Shown here: one piece after another, positions 1 to 12,095 of the stretch
How the letters are laid out: the number at the start of each line of letters is the position of its first letter
How positions within the stretch are numbered: the first letter of the stretch is position 1
Source of the DNA: Ectocarpus siliculosus
Taxonomy: Eukaryota > Sar > Phaeophyceae > Ectocarpales > Ectocarpaceae
Length of the DNA stretch: 64,000 nt
Assembly: GCA_000310025.1 (NCBI GenBank)
Contig: FN649726.1
Location: 2,154,546 to 2,218,545, forward strand
Direction of reading: 5' to 3'
Made by a program: the position numbers and the translations under genes
Notes under the pieces: model-generated
What the model was told of the DNA's origin: nothing
Database searches by the model: none
The model's input: only the letters and a program-made list of their open reading frames with translations

Positions 1-218
1 ACCACCATCACCCTTACCGTCCTCACATCTCCCTACATGCAGGTGTATCTGCACAGCCTCGAGGGGAAAATTCGTGTTGAGTATGCGGCCACGAAGAAAA
101 CGACGTGGCCCTTGGTCGGGGAAAATTTAGCGCAAAACGGCCGCCAGAAAAACAAGGCCTATGCGGGGGTCTCCGCACTTTCTCAAGCCCGGTCCTTCTT
201 TGCCCAAATCACGCGTAC

Positions 219-3200
219 CTCTTGCAGCTCGCGTCCGTCGCCTTCTTGTGGTTGGTGTAGTTGTGGTAGTTCTTGGTGCCCAGGAACCCCTTGAGCGTCT
301 CTCGCAGGTCCTCGAGCCTGTCCGGCTTCAAGCGGTACCCCTTCAGCTGCTCCGCCACCCTCTGGACCACGGCCGGAGAAGACAGCTCCACGGCGGCCTG
401 CCTTAACCTAGCTTCCTTTCCTTCGTCCCCGCTCCCTTCGTACTCTTGCTGCGAGTTGCCGTCGTCGTCGTCTCCTTCGGTGTCGCTCCTCCCGCTGTAC
501 TCGCTTGCCCCGTCGTCGTCCGCCGCACCCACCGCGTGCCCTTGCCTTCGTCCCGCAGCCGGAGTCTCCATGGAGGCCGCCGCCGCAGCATCGGCAGCAT
601 CTGTTAATCCTGATGCTTCCGTTCCGACTGCTCCCGCCGACGGCAGCACCGCGCCACTAGAAGCATTTTCGGCCTGCGCTGCCTCAGGCGGAGGAGAACC
701 TGCTGCTAGTTGGGCCGCATCCACTTGTATCGAGCCCCCCGCCACGGCGGAAATATCCGCAGTTTCCCCTAGGTCGTCCACCGCACTACTGTCTCCACCG
801 CCGGCGTGGGCCATTTCCCACTCCAACGCCTGCGCGTAAAGGTTTGAGAGACATTGGCTGCTTCGCATGAGGATAGGTAATAGGGAAATGGGGCGGCAGC
901 GTGGACGGGCCTGAACTGTCTGCAGCGGCCATCGTCACACGGAACTGACTTGAGATCCTGCGATCACACGTCGCGGCGGAGAGGGTCATTTTCCAGATTT
1001 TATCTGAAACACTGTCTACCGAATCAGCCTGCAACAAAACGGCTCTGGAATAGTGATTGCCAAGCTGGACAACTTAGACACGCACCGTTTCGAATAGGTC
1101 CGTGACGTACGCCTTGGGAGCCAGCACGTACGTGGGCATGATGTACTCGTACCGCCTGCCGCTGCACCGCGTCCTGCTGTCGAAGCTCTTCGGTGCTCGC
1201 CTGATGTCCACCGCCCGGATGTCCTGTCATACGAAACGGCGACAAAAGGCCACGTGGGAACCAAAACTCACATTGAGCCTGAGCACTCACCGCACAGAAA
1301 GATACCCCACAAATCAGCTTGACCTGCCTTCGCTGCAAGCGGCATGTTGTCTACCATTGTAGATGGCGCCGTCTGAGAGAGGTCATTTCGGCGCCAGAGG
1401 TGAATGTCTCGATGCAAGGCGGTCCAGCGTATGCCCAAGGGCCACACACAGGTCAAGAAGCACCGGGCAAACCAGCTGGTCAGCCCGGCACTCACATCAG
1501 GGAGGTATTTGTTGATTTTTTCAACCGTCTCCCTCTCGCCGTCGTTCAGGTATGTCAGCTTCACCGATATCACCTGTTCGACGTGAGAGATGGCGCACAT
1601 GTAAGATACCACGGGGGAGGGGGGAGCGGGAGGTACAGGAGGGAAATGCCGCGAACCCGTCAACTATGTCCGCCTTGTCTAAAAAAGCAGCATTTCGAAG
1701 TACGGGTTTTGTTCGAGACATGGACTCACAGTCAGCACCAATCCGAGTTTGCTTCGGCAGTTAACTGACAGATCGACGTGCACAAGCGCGACGACTCTCA
1801 AAGCACAAACAAACACCGTGAACATAAAACAGACCAAATAGGTGGACGGTCCTGTCCAAGAGAAGTCAAGTACACTAGAAGGGCATCCTTTGCGACGGGA
1901 AACCATACCCTTCACACCCATGATCACCACGACCATCATTCATGATCATCATCGTCGTCGATTTCAGCTCGCTACACCAAACGCCGCGACCGCAATAAAC
2001 CTACGGTATCATCTCAACAGGTACTCTTTCGACCGAACAGAAACTCGGTGCAAAGACCCGCATCTCAACAGCACCAAGTGTGGATGCCACTACGACATCA
2101 CCTGTGCTGCGGCGTGAACCCCCTTATCGGTGCGGCCGGCACGGGACCAAGAAACCTTCCTCGGGTTCCCGAAGTTGTCCTTGCTTATTGTCCCCGCCAG
2201 GTACAGGGCTAGCTCCAGCTCCGCTTCGATGGTCCTGGCACCCTTGTTTCTGCGGGAAAACAAACAAACAAACAAACAAACAAGCCGAAACACAGCAGCA
2301 GTGTTGTAGCGACAAACTCTCACGCGAGGCAAGAGGAGGCTTTCCGAGATGGGCCATGGGCAGACAAACCGAAGGCACCTCCGGTGGCCGAATGACATCC
2401 TGCTCTTCGCGGTGTTATCGGACCACGCATCGAAAAATACACATGTCAGCAGCAGCACCGTGGTGTGCAGGATGTTCCCGCCGCCGACGAACTGACGCCG
2501 TGCCATTTGCGAGAGCACCTTGCATACTGCAACAGGAAAAACACACAAAAAAAACATGCCCCCGTTCGGTTTGTATCCTCCCGGCTGTAGCAGGCACGAC
2601 CCAATCTTGCCCCCACTTACATTTGTAAACCCTGGTAGTTGTTGCCCCAGTAGGAAATAAGCAGGGCTACTTTCTTCTTGCTCGAGCTCGACGCCACTCC
2701 GCCCTCCCCGTTGGGCCCTACAACTGGGCCGGCTTCGTCAGCGGAGGCTGCGCATACCGGAATTTGGTGAGAGGGGGAGGGAGGGGAGGGGGGTCATCAC
2801 TTCCATGCTTGCCAGGGCGGCCAAAGGTCGCAGTGGGTAGAGACGGGTCCTCAAGAACGCCTTACAAGATGAAAATATGGCCGGTTGGTTACTGCGATCG
2901 GTTAGGGACGAACCGGTCATCCCTCTTTTTCGATTGGTGAGGGACGAACCGGTCATCGCTCTAGCTTTCCTTCGTGTACGCATCATACCTCCATCAGCGG
3001 AAGGTGCGGCGGCCTGCTTCTTCTCCTGCTCCTCCTTCTCCTGCGCCGCTTTCCTGTCGTCCTCCTCCAGGCGCTCCTTGAGCAATTGGCGGCGCTCCTC
3101 GCTGAGAGTCGCGCCCAGCTCCCCTGACAAAGAACGATCGGTCCCCACACGCTCCGGGGTCAATTCCTATCGCGAAAATATTCTACCCGCGATGCATCAC

Positions 3201-4405
3201 GCGCGCGCCTAGTTCCCCTAAAAACTAACGATTGGTCACCATACGGCGCGGGGTTAACTCCTATCGCGAATGGTCTACTCGCGTTGCATCACGCGGGCGC
3301 CTAGTTCCCCTCAAAAACAACGATTGGTCACCATACGGCGCGGGGTCAACTCCTATCGCGAATATATGTAGTCTACTCGAGCTAAAATCACGCGCGGTAC
3401 TCGTCACGACAACGGAGGAACATCAGCCACGATAATTCTAGGCCACCACCGGGTGACATGCAAACACTCAGGACCTCTCCAAAGGGCGAGCGAGTGCTAC
3501 CTCTGAATCAGATTAGGCAAGGCACGTGCCGGGCTTCTTCCTTCTATGCAACATTCAACGTACGTTGACATACACGAGCAGAATTGCGCTAAAAAAACTT
3601 GGCAGTGGGATCTAAAAAGGACGTGCGGCACGAGAACCCGCAAGTATCTACGACTTTCGATACCACCACTAGGTTAAAAGTTTCAACTTGACGCCCACAC
3701 TAGCTGGGTCATCCCTGCTGTCTCAGGGAACCCTCGACAAGTTTCCTGCACGCGGTTTGGACGGCCAAGCCGTCGGTTCAAATCTCAGCATGTTCCTACG
3801 CAGTGTTTTGAGGACAACAACAAGCCATCACTCGAGAGCAACACAAAATTCGACTCGACGAGGGAGCGACTACTTTTGATTCATGCTCGCGCAAAAATTA
3901 CGGAATGTTCCGCAGGAGGGAGGCAGGGGACCACGAGGAGAGGGGGCCTGTCGGAGTTCAAGCCCGAATATGCCGCCGAGCGCGGCTACAAAACAGGAAG
4001 GAAAACCTGGAGCGGCTAGGTGGATGAGACGGGAATGAGTATACGACGCAAGCCTGTAGCGCACAACTGTCTACCCACTGCCACGATCAACAGCAAGACC
4101 ATCACCTCCATACACCCACCAGCGTACGAGCCAGCATGTACAGTTTCCACTCGTCGCTTCTGCGGATTGCGCCCCCCCCTGTTGTTGCCAGAGGACTTGG
4201 ATTTGCCCTGGCCCTTTCTCTTGCGAGCGACAGCCGCTGCAGCCGCTGCAGCCGCAGCAGCAGTAGGGCTCTTCGCGTCGTCGCGAGATGCCTCCGCGAC
4301 TGTCGTTGCGCCCTCAGCGGCAGCTTCCCCGGCTGCGGCTCCTGCAGCACCAAACAGCGTCGGCAGGATACCATTGACGTACACGTTGGACACGCGGAAA
4401 AACAT
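219..4405 (-). CDS. PUS1: tRNA pseudouridine synthase, Pus1/TruA type (3' end beyond window)
   Basis: Converts uridine to pseudouridine in tRNA; Pus1 proteins act in nucleus or mitochondria. Seven exons join in phase: 4405-4120, 3123-2989, 2747-2621, 2249-2102, 1573-1496, 1223-1086, 829-219. Exon 3 encodes the opening strand (KKKVALLISYWGNNYQGLQ). Exon 4 carries the catalytic loop RAGRTDKGVHA, whose Asp is the nucleophile of the TruA/Pus1 family. Exons 5-6 give the family's strand LPDDIRAVDI and RYEYIMPTYVLAP, and exon 7 ends with GTKNYHNYT...SCKR, a eukaryotic Pus1 signature. The ATG at 4405 opens a basic, Ala-rich leader (MFFRVSNVYVNG) that could be an organelle transit peptide. Exon 1 and its join to exon 2 are the least certain part. 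Exon 7 carries an Ala/Gly/Asp/Glu-rich insertion of about 160 residues absent from compact Pus1 proteins. After the donor at 218 (GTACGC) I could not place the next exon, so the C-terminal part is outside the window or unresolved. Confidence 0.88.
2257..2282. repeat. (AAAC)n simple repeat forming the polypyrimidine tract of a splice acceptor
   Basis: About six AAAC units on the + strand read as (TTTG)n on the coding strand, directly before the acceptor at 2250 of the catalytic exon of the pseudouridine synthase gene. Length variation here would alter the acceptor's pyrimidine tract. Confidence 0.8.
2895..2966. repeat. Tandem repeat, two 36-bp units in a PUS1 intron
   Basis: Two consecutive copies of a unit beginning CGATCGGTTAGGGACG / CGATTGGTGAGGGACG, each followed by AACCGGTCATC, lie in the intron between exons 2 and 3 of the pseudouridine synthase gene. 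The core CGATTGGT also occurs in the 92-bp array starting at 3115, so the two arrays may be related. Confidence 0.85.
3115..3397. repeat. Tandem array of three ~92-bp units overlapping a splice acceptor
   Basis: Three units start at about 3115, 3208 and 3300. Each has the plan CCTAGTTCCCCT, then AACGATTGGTCACC, then a GCGGGGT(C/T)AA block, then CTCCTATCGCGAA, then GCATCACGCG. Unit 1 covers the acceptor and first codons of exon 2 of the pseudouridine synthase gene (exon starts at 3123). Units 2 and 3 lie upstream in the intron and carry decayed copies of the same intron-exon boundary. Units 2 and 3 resemble each other more than either resembles unit 1. Confidence 0.85.
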
Positions 4406-7400
4406 AGAAGTACGATTCAACCCATCCCCTTCGAATGTGGTTTTATCTCGAACGGGTAGTCATTCTCTGATTGCATGTACCATGTTCTCGAACACGATAC
4501 GCAATGGGTGACATACGTGCTACATCAATCAAGAACGCAGGGATGCTGTGTACGATTCAGGTACGTGCGCGTGTGCCAATTTCAGCGATAGACGCTGTGG
4601 TGTATCCTCATCTACGGGCTGGGTCCGCTCGAAAACCCAGCTACCGTTTTCATTGGTGCTGGTGCTACAATGTGCGTGCCATCGGTCGCTAACTCTTGTA
4701 CACCTCTCCTGGGCTTGAACCAAAGCCCTAGTCTACAGTCTGGACATGGGCTTTTCAGGTCGTTTTTTTATGCAATTCTTCAACTTTGTGGGGAGAACTG
4801 AAAACGTGTCGCAAACCCAAGGCCCCAAGCCTTTGCGTGTGTTTCTGGCTAGGAACGCATCACTCCAAATCGTGTTCTCGGCTCCGCTAACGGTATCTAC
4901 CTACTGCCGTTTCAGCCGATCATCAGATAATACTTGCTTGTCGCAAGCGCTAGCCGGCAGGCCAAAACAGAGTATCTCGGTGCACTGACGTCACCTTCCG
5001 TTTGACTGCCAGATCCCGCCTTCACAGGTCCACCTGGACCGTAGTCGCCCCACCCTCCTACCCTCCCCCTCTTGGCGAAGGATCTCGACCTTTCGTCCTT
5101 CTTGCGTTGCCAGTATCCCCCTGCACCAACGAACGAGGTGGCACCGCCGTATCACAGCAGCCGTAGCAGCCAAAGAGTGAGAGTGCAAACTGGAATTCCG
5201 ATTATTCTCCCGAAGAAATAAGTCTACAGCTGTGTTCCTCCATTATTGCGAAATTGCGAACCTGCGTCTTTGTTTCTTTTGCTGTGGCGTGTATTTCTGC
5301 ATATGCATTTGTCTACTGCTTACATCACGCTCCATCCGATCCTCGATCTACTTACACCACTTGCCGATCTTTCCAACGACTCAGACCAGACTTCCATTTT
5401 GTTACCTACGGGTATCACGCGAAGACCGCCCCCCGTGGGGGGCGGACCAAGCACCCCTTGTACATAATTTATTTGTTTCTCGAGTATCTCCCAGCAATAA
5501 CCGCAGCACGTACTTCGAAGTAGTAATTTGTGTGCCGTATCAGGAGGGCAAAACCCCACAGTACTCGTCAAAACATCAGTACTGCTACATGCGCTGCCAG
5601 AGGGTTTGGGGGGGGATCAGATAACTCTAGCATTTCGTATGTTGGTGGAATACGGAGCCTGTTACTCTAGACCCTCTACAGAAGCCACAAGATCTTTTGG
5701 TTTTTGACAAGAAAAGCATACTAGCTCGACGCTTGGTGGCATCCGTCCGCATGCGGCTCTCAACGCGGATTCGAACATTCGAATCCCTTCCTGGGCTCTC
5801 AATGCACCAGCGCCCGCGCCACTGATGTGATGACGAAAAACAGGCGTATATACCATGGAACAACGACGTAGACACGGCAGTTTTTTTGTTTTCGGGCGGT
5901 TGTGTATAGCAGTACTTACAAACCGCTGTGTTGGGCGCCTGACACCGGCCACGACCCTCCTGCTGATCGTCGCGGGGAGACGCACCATATAATATAATAC
6001 AGCAGTCGGGTGCCTTGTCTCGATTCATGCGGAGACAGACTTGGTTTGCTTGTTGTTGCGTGCGTTGAGGGTGTGTTGCCAGCAGCGCGCAGGCGCACCA
6101 CCTCAGCCGCTTGCCGAAGGTATGAATGGCCTGGTCGTTGTTATTTAAGAAACCGGGCTGTGCTTGGTGAGTCGTGGTAGATCTCGGAGACGCTACTTTC
6201 TGCCTCGTGAGAGCGTCGCGAATGCCGCCCCGACATCGAGCCGCACACGTCCGAGGCCCTCGCGGCCCAGGATTTTACCGGCAGGCGCCAATTGGCAAAC
6301 TGAGCTCTAGGGGCGTAGAAACTGGGAAAAAAAGGCCATATTGATAGAGCCATAAGAGAGCCAGGATTACCAACGCCACAATCTCGCGAGCCCTCCGAGC
6401 CCGCAGGAAGTCCGTCTTATTATGCGTAGGTAAAACTTGCAGCAGTGTCGTAGTTTTTTATTTTTCGATGACTCGGTTCAATTTCAAAATGATTGATTCT
6501 GCCACAGAAAAAAGCATCGCAAGTAGACTACTGCAGGTATCGAGTCCCCGCGGCTCACTACTCCTCCCTATCTAGTACAGCAGCTGTGTGCCCGTTACCG
6601 TACAGGCAGCAAGCTGTACATCGTACGGGAGGCCACGAGGTTCCGCCGCATTTCGGCCGCGTTTGCCTGTAGACTACTATTATATAGTACGTAGTTCGTT
6701 TATTTAGCATCAAAACCAAGCTTTCTAACACGAAGCTTGCTCTCTTGATGTTTACATTTGCCGCTCGGTGTGCAACGCAACATGTTCCAGGCGCGAAGCA
6801 AGCTAAAAAGTTTCGTGTGACTTGTGAGGCTGACCTCTCTTCGGCCCCATGATGGTCGTGGTCCAGGCAGGCGGCGGAGCCGAGCTCGTTGAGTGATGTA
6901 CGCGATTACCCACCGCGGTGAGGTGAACAAACCCGTGTGAGCACGGCTGCTGAAGCAGCGTAGCTAGCAGTAGAGGCCCTCTTTTCCTGAGCATCCCCAC
7001 AACGACAATGCACGGTCATCATGTGCACATTTCTCGAGGGGCTCCGAGGTTTGCCAATTGAAACTTGAACCGGGGAGGGTACAGTTTTGTTTGCGGAGTC
7101 TCTCTGCATTTTGCGCGCTCGTGTGGGTACGACTGCTGTACATGTTTTTTTTTTATAGGTCATACCCCATAGGTGTGCAGCGTGGGCAGTACAACAGCCA
7201 ACCACTGGTATGCGGCAAGCATTCATCGTCAGATCCTGTCGGCCTGGTGGTCTTTAAGACTGGTGAGTTCGACAGATTCTAATGTCTAATATTGAGCGGG
7301 AGGTCGAAATCAATCCCAGATTGAGTTTTTCCCGCAAGAAAAAAAAATGGTGCCACAGGTACATGCGTACCACATGCGATGTGCATCATGTATGTGTACT

Positions 7401-8822
7401 CCGTAGATCTCAACAGGCACAGCGTGTTGTAGGTAGATCCTCAGCACTGAATCAACCAACTGCTGGACCCTTTGCTCATTTTATGTGAGCGTAGGCACCG
7501 CCGATGGTTGTTCTGTCTGATCCTAGATCGGAGCGCTTGAGTTAGAGATGCAACGGTATGGGGAACAACTGCCGAGAAGAAAGAAATTGAGCGCATGAAC
7601 GTCAGCAAATCTACCACACAGCATGCAAACTGCATGTTTCAGCCACCCCCGACACACGGCACAGTTGCACCCTCACGCGCATCGCGGTCTAGGGTATGGA
7701 AGGACGAGATGTGTGGCATCGAAGCAGCAGCTGGGGCTGAGAATCCGGCTGCTGCTCCTGTCCCTATTGTTAGTAGGCAAGCGGAGTAGCGCAGGTTCAC
7801 ACAGCAGAGCTGTGAATGAAGAGGCCAGCCAGGAGATTTCCACAGAGGTCGTACCTGTTTGTCTCACTCACGCTTTTGTACCGCACAGCAAGTCGACATG
7901 CTGACATCCTGCCACGTGGGCACTTTGCCACTCTTGTTGTGCTGCTTCTTTCCGTGGTGGTAGCGATGCAAGCAACGCGTAGAGAGAGAAAATGGTAATG
8001 TTCTTGCCGTTATTTAGAAAGGAAAGTAGAAACTGTTTGCGATCCACGCGTAGAGGGATCTATCTGTCTACTGTATCCTGTCGACATGTACACTACAGCA
8101 GCAGAGCGATGGCCAAAGACGGGTGCACCCGGTGCGAACATGACCACAGTCGGGTACCTCTACAACACCCAGCTCGCAGCTCGTGACCGCACGACGCCAT
8201 CCAACTGGTCGACGACCGCCCCCACCCGACCCTGACCGTCTTTCGAAAGGGTGCCAACGCCCGGTGCGGGTACCCGGTGTTCATTTCCCTACCCGGAAAA
8301 GGCCGGGCTGTTCGACCAACAGCCACGTCAGCACACTCAATAGTAGAAATAAAGACACACGTCATCAACGCTCATCCCTCGACTTTCGACGATTCCTACG
8401 GCGGAAGCAGACCCAACGCCGGCGGAACAAACTCTCGTTTAATTATAAGATGTGTCGTTTCTATTGTTCTTGTCCTCTCACAACCAAAAAGAGGGAGACC
8501 GGCAGCGAGCCGTGAAACCGACTTGCTTGGCGGAAAGCGCGTACTATGACATGTTCGCACCGGGTGTACCCGTTTTTAGCCACCGCTACTACAAGTATTA
8601 TAGTTCTTTCATGTGTCTTCTTTTTATCGTCGAGTTCTTACGTTCAGCGTTCTGAATTGGGACCCGGTTCTGTCCACCAGCTCTACGAGAAAGACTGCAT
8701 ATTGACCGTTCCTTCTTGATGTGTCTTCCCGCCAATAACAGACAATTGTCCGCATAGGGCAGCTGGGCTTGGTCACACTCGGAGCGCCGGCAGCAGCGAC
8801 TTGGTGGCACGCACCGCAGGAG
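4406..8822. other. No supportable gene
   Basis: This 4.4-kb stretch lies between the start of the pseudouridine synthase gene and the acetyltransferase. It has many stops in all frames. The open frames of up to about 130 codons are compositionally unlike protein and lack recognisable motifs or matching splice sites. The 5' flanks of both neighbouring genes must lie here, but no core promoter element stands out. Confidence 0.6.
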
Positions 8823-9779
8823 ATGGCAGAAATGGAGTCGGCTGACCACGCCATCGAGCGCGTGAAAATAGGCGTCATGACCGAGGGTGATCTGCACAAC
8901 GTGCTTGAATGGGCGCACCAAGAGAATTGGAATCCGGGAGACAATGATGCTAACCCGTATCTGAAAGCGGACGGCGACGGGTTTCTCATTGCAAAGACAG
9001 AGAGTGGCAGGCCAGTAGCTTCCATATCGGCTGTTCGATTCGGGGAGAACTACGGCTTCATCGGGTTCTATATTACAGTACCAGAATTCCGTGGCAGAGG
9101 CCACGGCTCAGCCATCTTTCGGGAAGCAATGGGCCGCTTGGGAGGGCGGACGATAGGGCTCGACGCAGTGTCAGCACAACAAACGAACTACGCGAAGCAC
9201 GGCTTTGTCTTAGCCCACCAGACCGTACGGTTCCGGGGTCCTATGATCGTGGATACGCCAACGACTTCACCACCACCAACAGCGCCGAAACAGGATGATG
9301 GCGTTTATGATGGGTTTGTTGTTCAAGCTTTGACGCAGGACGACCACGTGGACTTGGTGGTCGCCTACGACAACGAACACGTCCCGGCTCCGCGACCAGA
9401 GTTTACTCGCGCATGGCTCACCAACTCGGGTCACATTGCTCGTGTGGCTCTCTCCACTGACAATGGCGGAGAGATGAAAGGCTACGGCGTGCTGCGGCCC
9501 TGCAGTGAGGGCATGAGAATCGGCCCTTTGTTTGCAGGTTCTGCAGAGATCGCGCATCTGCTGGTACGGGAGCTGGTGGCGGCAAGTATTGCAGCTGATT
9601 CATCCAGCGCCAAGGCTACTGTGTTTATTGACGTGCCTGGGCCAAACATTGAAGGTATTCGGTTGGCCGAGAGGCTAGGTCTTGGCCGGGTCTGCGAGAC
9701 TGGGCGAATGTACAGAGGACCAGCGCCGAAGCTTCCGCTGGAACGAGTTTTCGGGGTCACTAGCTTGGAGTTGGGATGA
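8823..9779 (+). CDS. GNAT-family N-acetyltransferase with a C-terminal acetyltransferase-like domain, intronless
   Basis: Predicted to transfer an acetyl group from acetyl-CoA to an amine; the substrate is unknown. A single open exon encodes 318 residues from the ATG at 8823; the same frame is open back to a TAA at 8736 but has no earlier ATG. The N-terminal half has the GNAT plan: a strand with ISAVRFGENYGFIGFYITV, then the acetyl-CoA pyrophosphate loop PEFRGRGHGSAIF (residues about 87-99), then LDAVSAQQTNYAKHGF, where the YxxxGF end is typical of the family. A Pro/Thr linker (about 144-158) leads to a second half with KGYGVLRPC, IGPLFA and NIEGIRLAERLGL. This resembles the extra domain found after the GNAT fold in YitH-like bacterial enzymes (Acetyltransf_18 type). 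Absence of introns in an intron-rich region is compatible with gene transfer or retroposition. The fold is secure; the specific function is not. Confidence 0.88.
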   Translation: MAEMESADHAIERVKIGVMTEGDLHNVLEWAHQENWNPGDNDANPYLKADGDGFLIAKTESGRPVASISAVRFGENYGFIGFYITVPEFRGRGHGSAIFREAMGRLGGRTIGLDAVSAQQTNYAKHGFVLAHQTVRFRGPMIVDTPTTSPPPTAPKQDDGVYDGFVVQALTQDDHVDLVVAYDNEHVPAPRPEFTRAWLTNSGHIARVALSTDNGGEMKGYGVLRPCSEGMRIGPLFAGSAEIAHLLVRELVAASIAADSSSAKATVFIDVPGPNIEGIRLAERLGLGRVCETGRMYRGPAPKLPLERVFGVTSLELG

Positions 9780-11008
9780 CCAACGAATAATGCTGCACCT
9801 CAGTTCAGGTTCCTGATGCAGCAGCAAAATGCAATTGTATTTTCTTCGAGCCCAGGCTGTACATGAAAAGCGCCGGCGAACATCTTAGATTGGCCCATTG
9901 TAGATATGGGCGTGGTAGGCAAGATCGGATCAACATGTCTCCCCACCAACAGGGTCTTCTTTTTTTTGTTTTTGAGGTGTGAAGCGCAAGGGCGGTGAAA
10001 GTCGACGCACTTAGACTATTGCTACACCGTTGGTCGTGGCGAAGGTACTCACGACCCGATCTCTTACGAAATCGAGCTGTGTATCAACGTCATTGGAATC
10101 GGCAGTCACTGTCAGCGAACGGATTTTGTAGGTGGTGGCGCGTGTGTGTCAACGTCTGGGTTAACAAGTTCATGCTACTCAGGAGGCTCGCAAGCTACGC
10201 GCTCGGTATACGACGCCACACACACAATTAAGTCAACTTCAGACAGAACTGGGTACGTCATCGGTTGAACCGATCTTTTATCAGTAAAATACACATTCAC
10301 GCTTCTTATGTAGATCTACATGATTCTGAACATCGAAAATTTCGGTCCACATCCATGTACCACGTAACAGACGAAATAAACTAATGCTCCATATTGTAGC
10401 AGTCCTGGACTGTACCACTACAGCACTACTTCTACCTCCGAAAACGCCATATTGCCTGCTTAACAGGAGGTGACCTTGGAACATTTGCAATCTCGACCCA
10501 CCGAAACCCAAACGACAACAGTCGAACCACAAAGAGCACTAACGTGTGTGAGGAGGTGCTTCTCTGCTTTCAGCTGTGATGGGTTGGTGTTACCACGCGA
10601 GCCAGGCGGAAACAGCGGTCGGTCGAGTAGGGCGCAGCTTGTTCCCCTCATGCTTGCCCATCACAGCTAAAAATATGAAGTCACATCTTCACGCAATGCG
10701 TCCGCGCTCAATCTGAGCACCCAATCCAAGCAAGACCGCTTGGACCGTAGCACGGGTAACAACGATGTTGTAATACAAAAACCCGAGGTGTGCGGTAGGA
10801 CCGCACCTTCCACACGCACTTGGAGTACTTCATACTAAAACCTCTCCAGGGTACACCATGCGACTGGTCACATACTCCGCGACAACCAGCGCACAGGCTA
10901 TAAATCCTGCCAAGAGCCCATTCCCCCTCGGCACAAAAACGTCTACTACTCTGTACAGTGGTGCGTCACCAAATTAGCCCTCGGTGTCTGCTGTACGGCG
11001 TTCACGGA
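9780..11008. other. No supportable gene
   Basis: Downstream flank of the acetyltransferase gene, presumably including its 3' UTR. Only short, motif-free open frames are present, and I saw no repeat of note. Confidence 0.6.
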
Positions 11009-11248
11009 CTATGCACCAAGCACATCTCTCGTGGAACGAAGATGCTCTAACCTGTCTTTCAGTCGCTGCTTGCAAGCTTCAAGCTCTGCACAATTTAGCT
11101 GTGACGACGGTAGAGCCGCTACCCGAGTAGACGAGGCTTTCGCTTTCTCGCCCAGACTGGCGAACAGATCCTTGACCTTGTCCGACGTAATCGTCTCATC
11201 GTCAAGGGCCGCCATAGCGGCTTCGATGTCTAGCCCCTCGATGACCTG
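11009..11248 (-). CDS. Possible terminal exon of a small helical protein (hypothetical)
   Basis: About 79 codons end at a TAG (11009) and follow a possible acceptor TTGCATGCAG at 11249. The translation is amphipathic and charged with heptad-like Leu spacing (for example LEACKQRLKDRLEHL), so a coiled-coil or helical bundle end is plausible. A donor (AAC|GTGAGT) at 11303/11302 on the same strand is in phase with it, giving a 54-nt intron and an upstream piece ending NDRPLTAVDTN. That is far shorter than the other introns here, so the join is doubtful. I do not recognise a family, and the frame could be chance. Confidence 0.3.
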   Translation of the reverse strand, partial: QVIEGLDIEAAMAALDDETITSDKVKDLFASLGEKAKASSTRVAALPSSQLNCAELEACKQRLKDRLEHLRSTRDVLGA

Positions 11249-11942
11249 CTGCATGCAAGTTGATCATCACGAGGGTGTTTGCGCATATGGGCCAAAACTC
11301 ACGTTGGTATCGACAGCAGTGAGTGGTCTGTCGTTCAATGGTCTGTCGTTGATGCCGCTCGTCTGCATACTATTTATGTAGCTGTTCGTGCGGCTTTCCC
11401 GCGCGAGCGACGAGGAATCAGACAAAACTGACGGGTGACGCTTGCATTTACAAATATTAATCACCGAAGAACATCGGTGTCTGTTTTTTCTTACGAAAGT
11501 AAACCAACAAATCTCTGGTCTCTCTCAGTGTGAAGACTCAAATGAACTCCACGAATTCCAGTTTCCCCCTACATATTTAGCTTGTTTCCCTCAATGCTCC
11601 CTGTATCAAGACTTCAACATAGCCATTCCTTTGAGAATTCTCAGAAGCGCCTAGTCTTTCTGCGATCTTGAGGAGGCGGCGTTTCAAAAAAAGGACCCCA
11701 TGTTCCCAACGTCTTTCTGTCTCGGACGATTACCTCTTTTCACATTGGCGTCGACAAAGATGTCTGACGTTAGTGGAATAGCACCTGCGTTCAAATCCCG
11801 CTACGCACCAATTTCAAACATGGGGGGGAACGATATGGCGCGGGGCGAAAAACCAGATGTTCGAACTTGCGGAACTTCTGATGGCGTGACGGACGCAGCG
11901 AACCCGTTAACCGCGCGTAGAAATACGTGAACAAGAACATTA

Positions 11943-11983
11943 GACTCGCCGCCGCCAGCCGGTCAGGTTCTGGTTACCCCTAG
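11943..11983 (+). repeat. Solo copy of a dispersed ~40-bp terminal repeat
   Basis: The stretch from GACTCGCCGCC to GGTTACCCCTAG matches the right terminal repeat of the MITE-like element at 59964-60243. No partner in inverted orientation is found nearby, so it is a solo or degraded end. Confidence 0.65.
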
Positions 11984-12095
11984 AGGCCTTCTAAGGACAA
12001 GGTCAAGGTGGCTTTTCAAGGGGGGACCAAAACGTAAGGCGTTGCAACCAGCAGGGGCAGAACCGCAAGGATGACACCCCATAGAAGAAGTGAAC

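Noticed and set aside
3771-3790. GGTTCAAATC resembling a tRNA T-loop
   Set aside because: The flanking bases do not form a T-stem, and no acceptor, D or anticodon arm could be built around it.
8598-9104. 168-codon minus-strand frame
   Set aside because: Largely antisense to the acetyltransferase, which has clear GNAT motifs; no features of its own.
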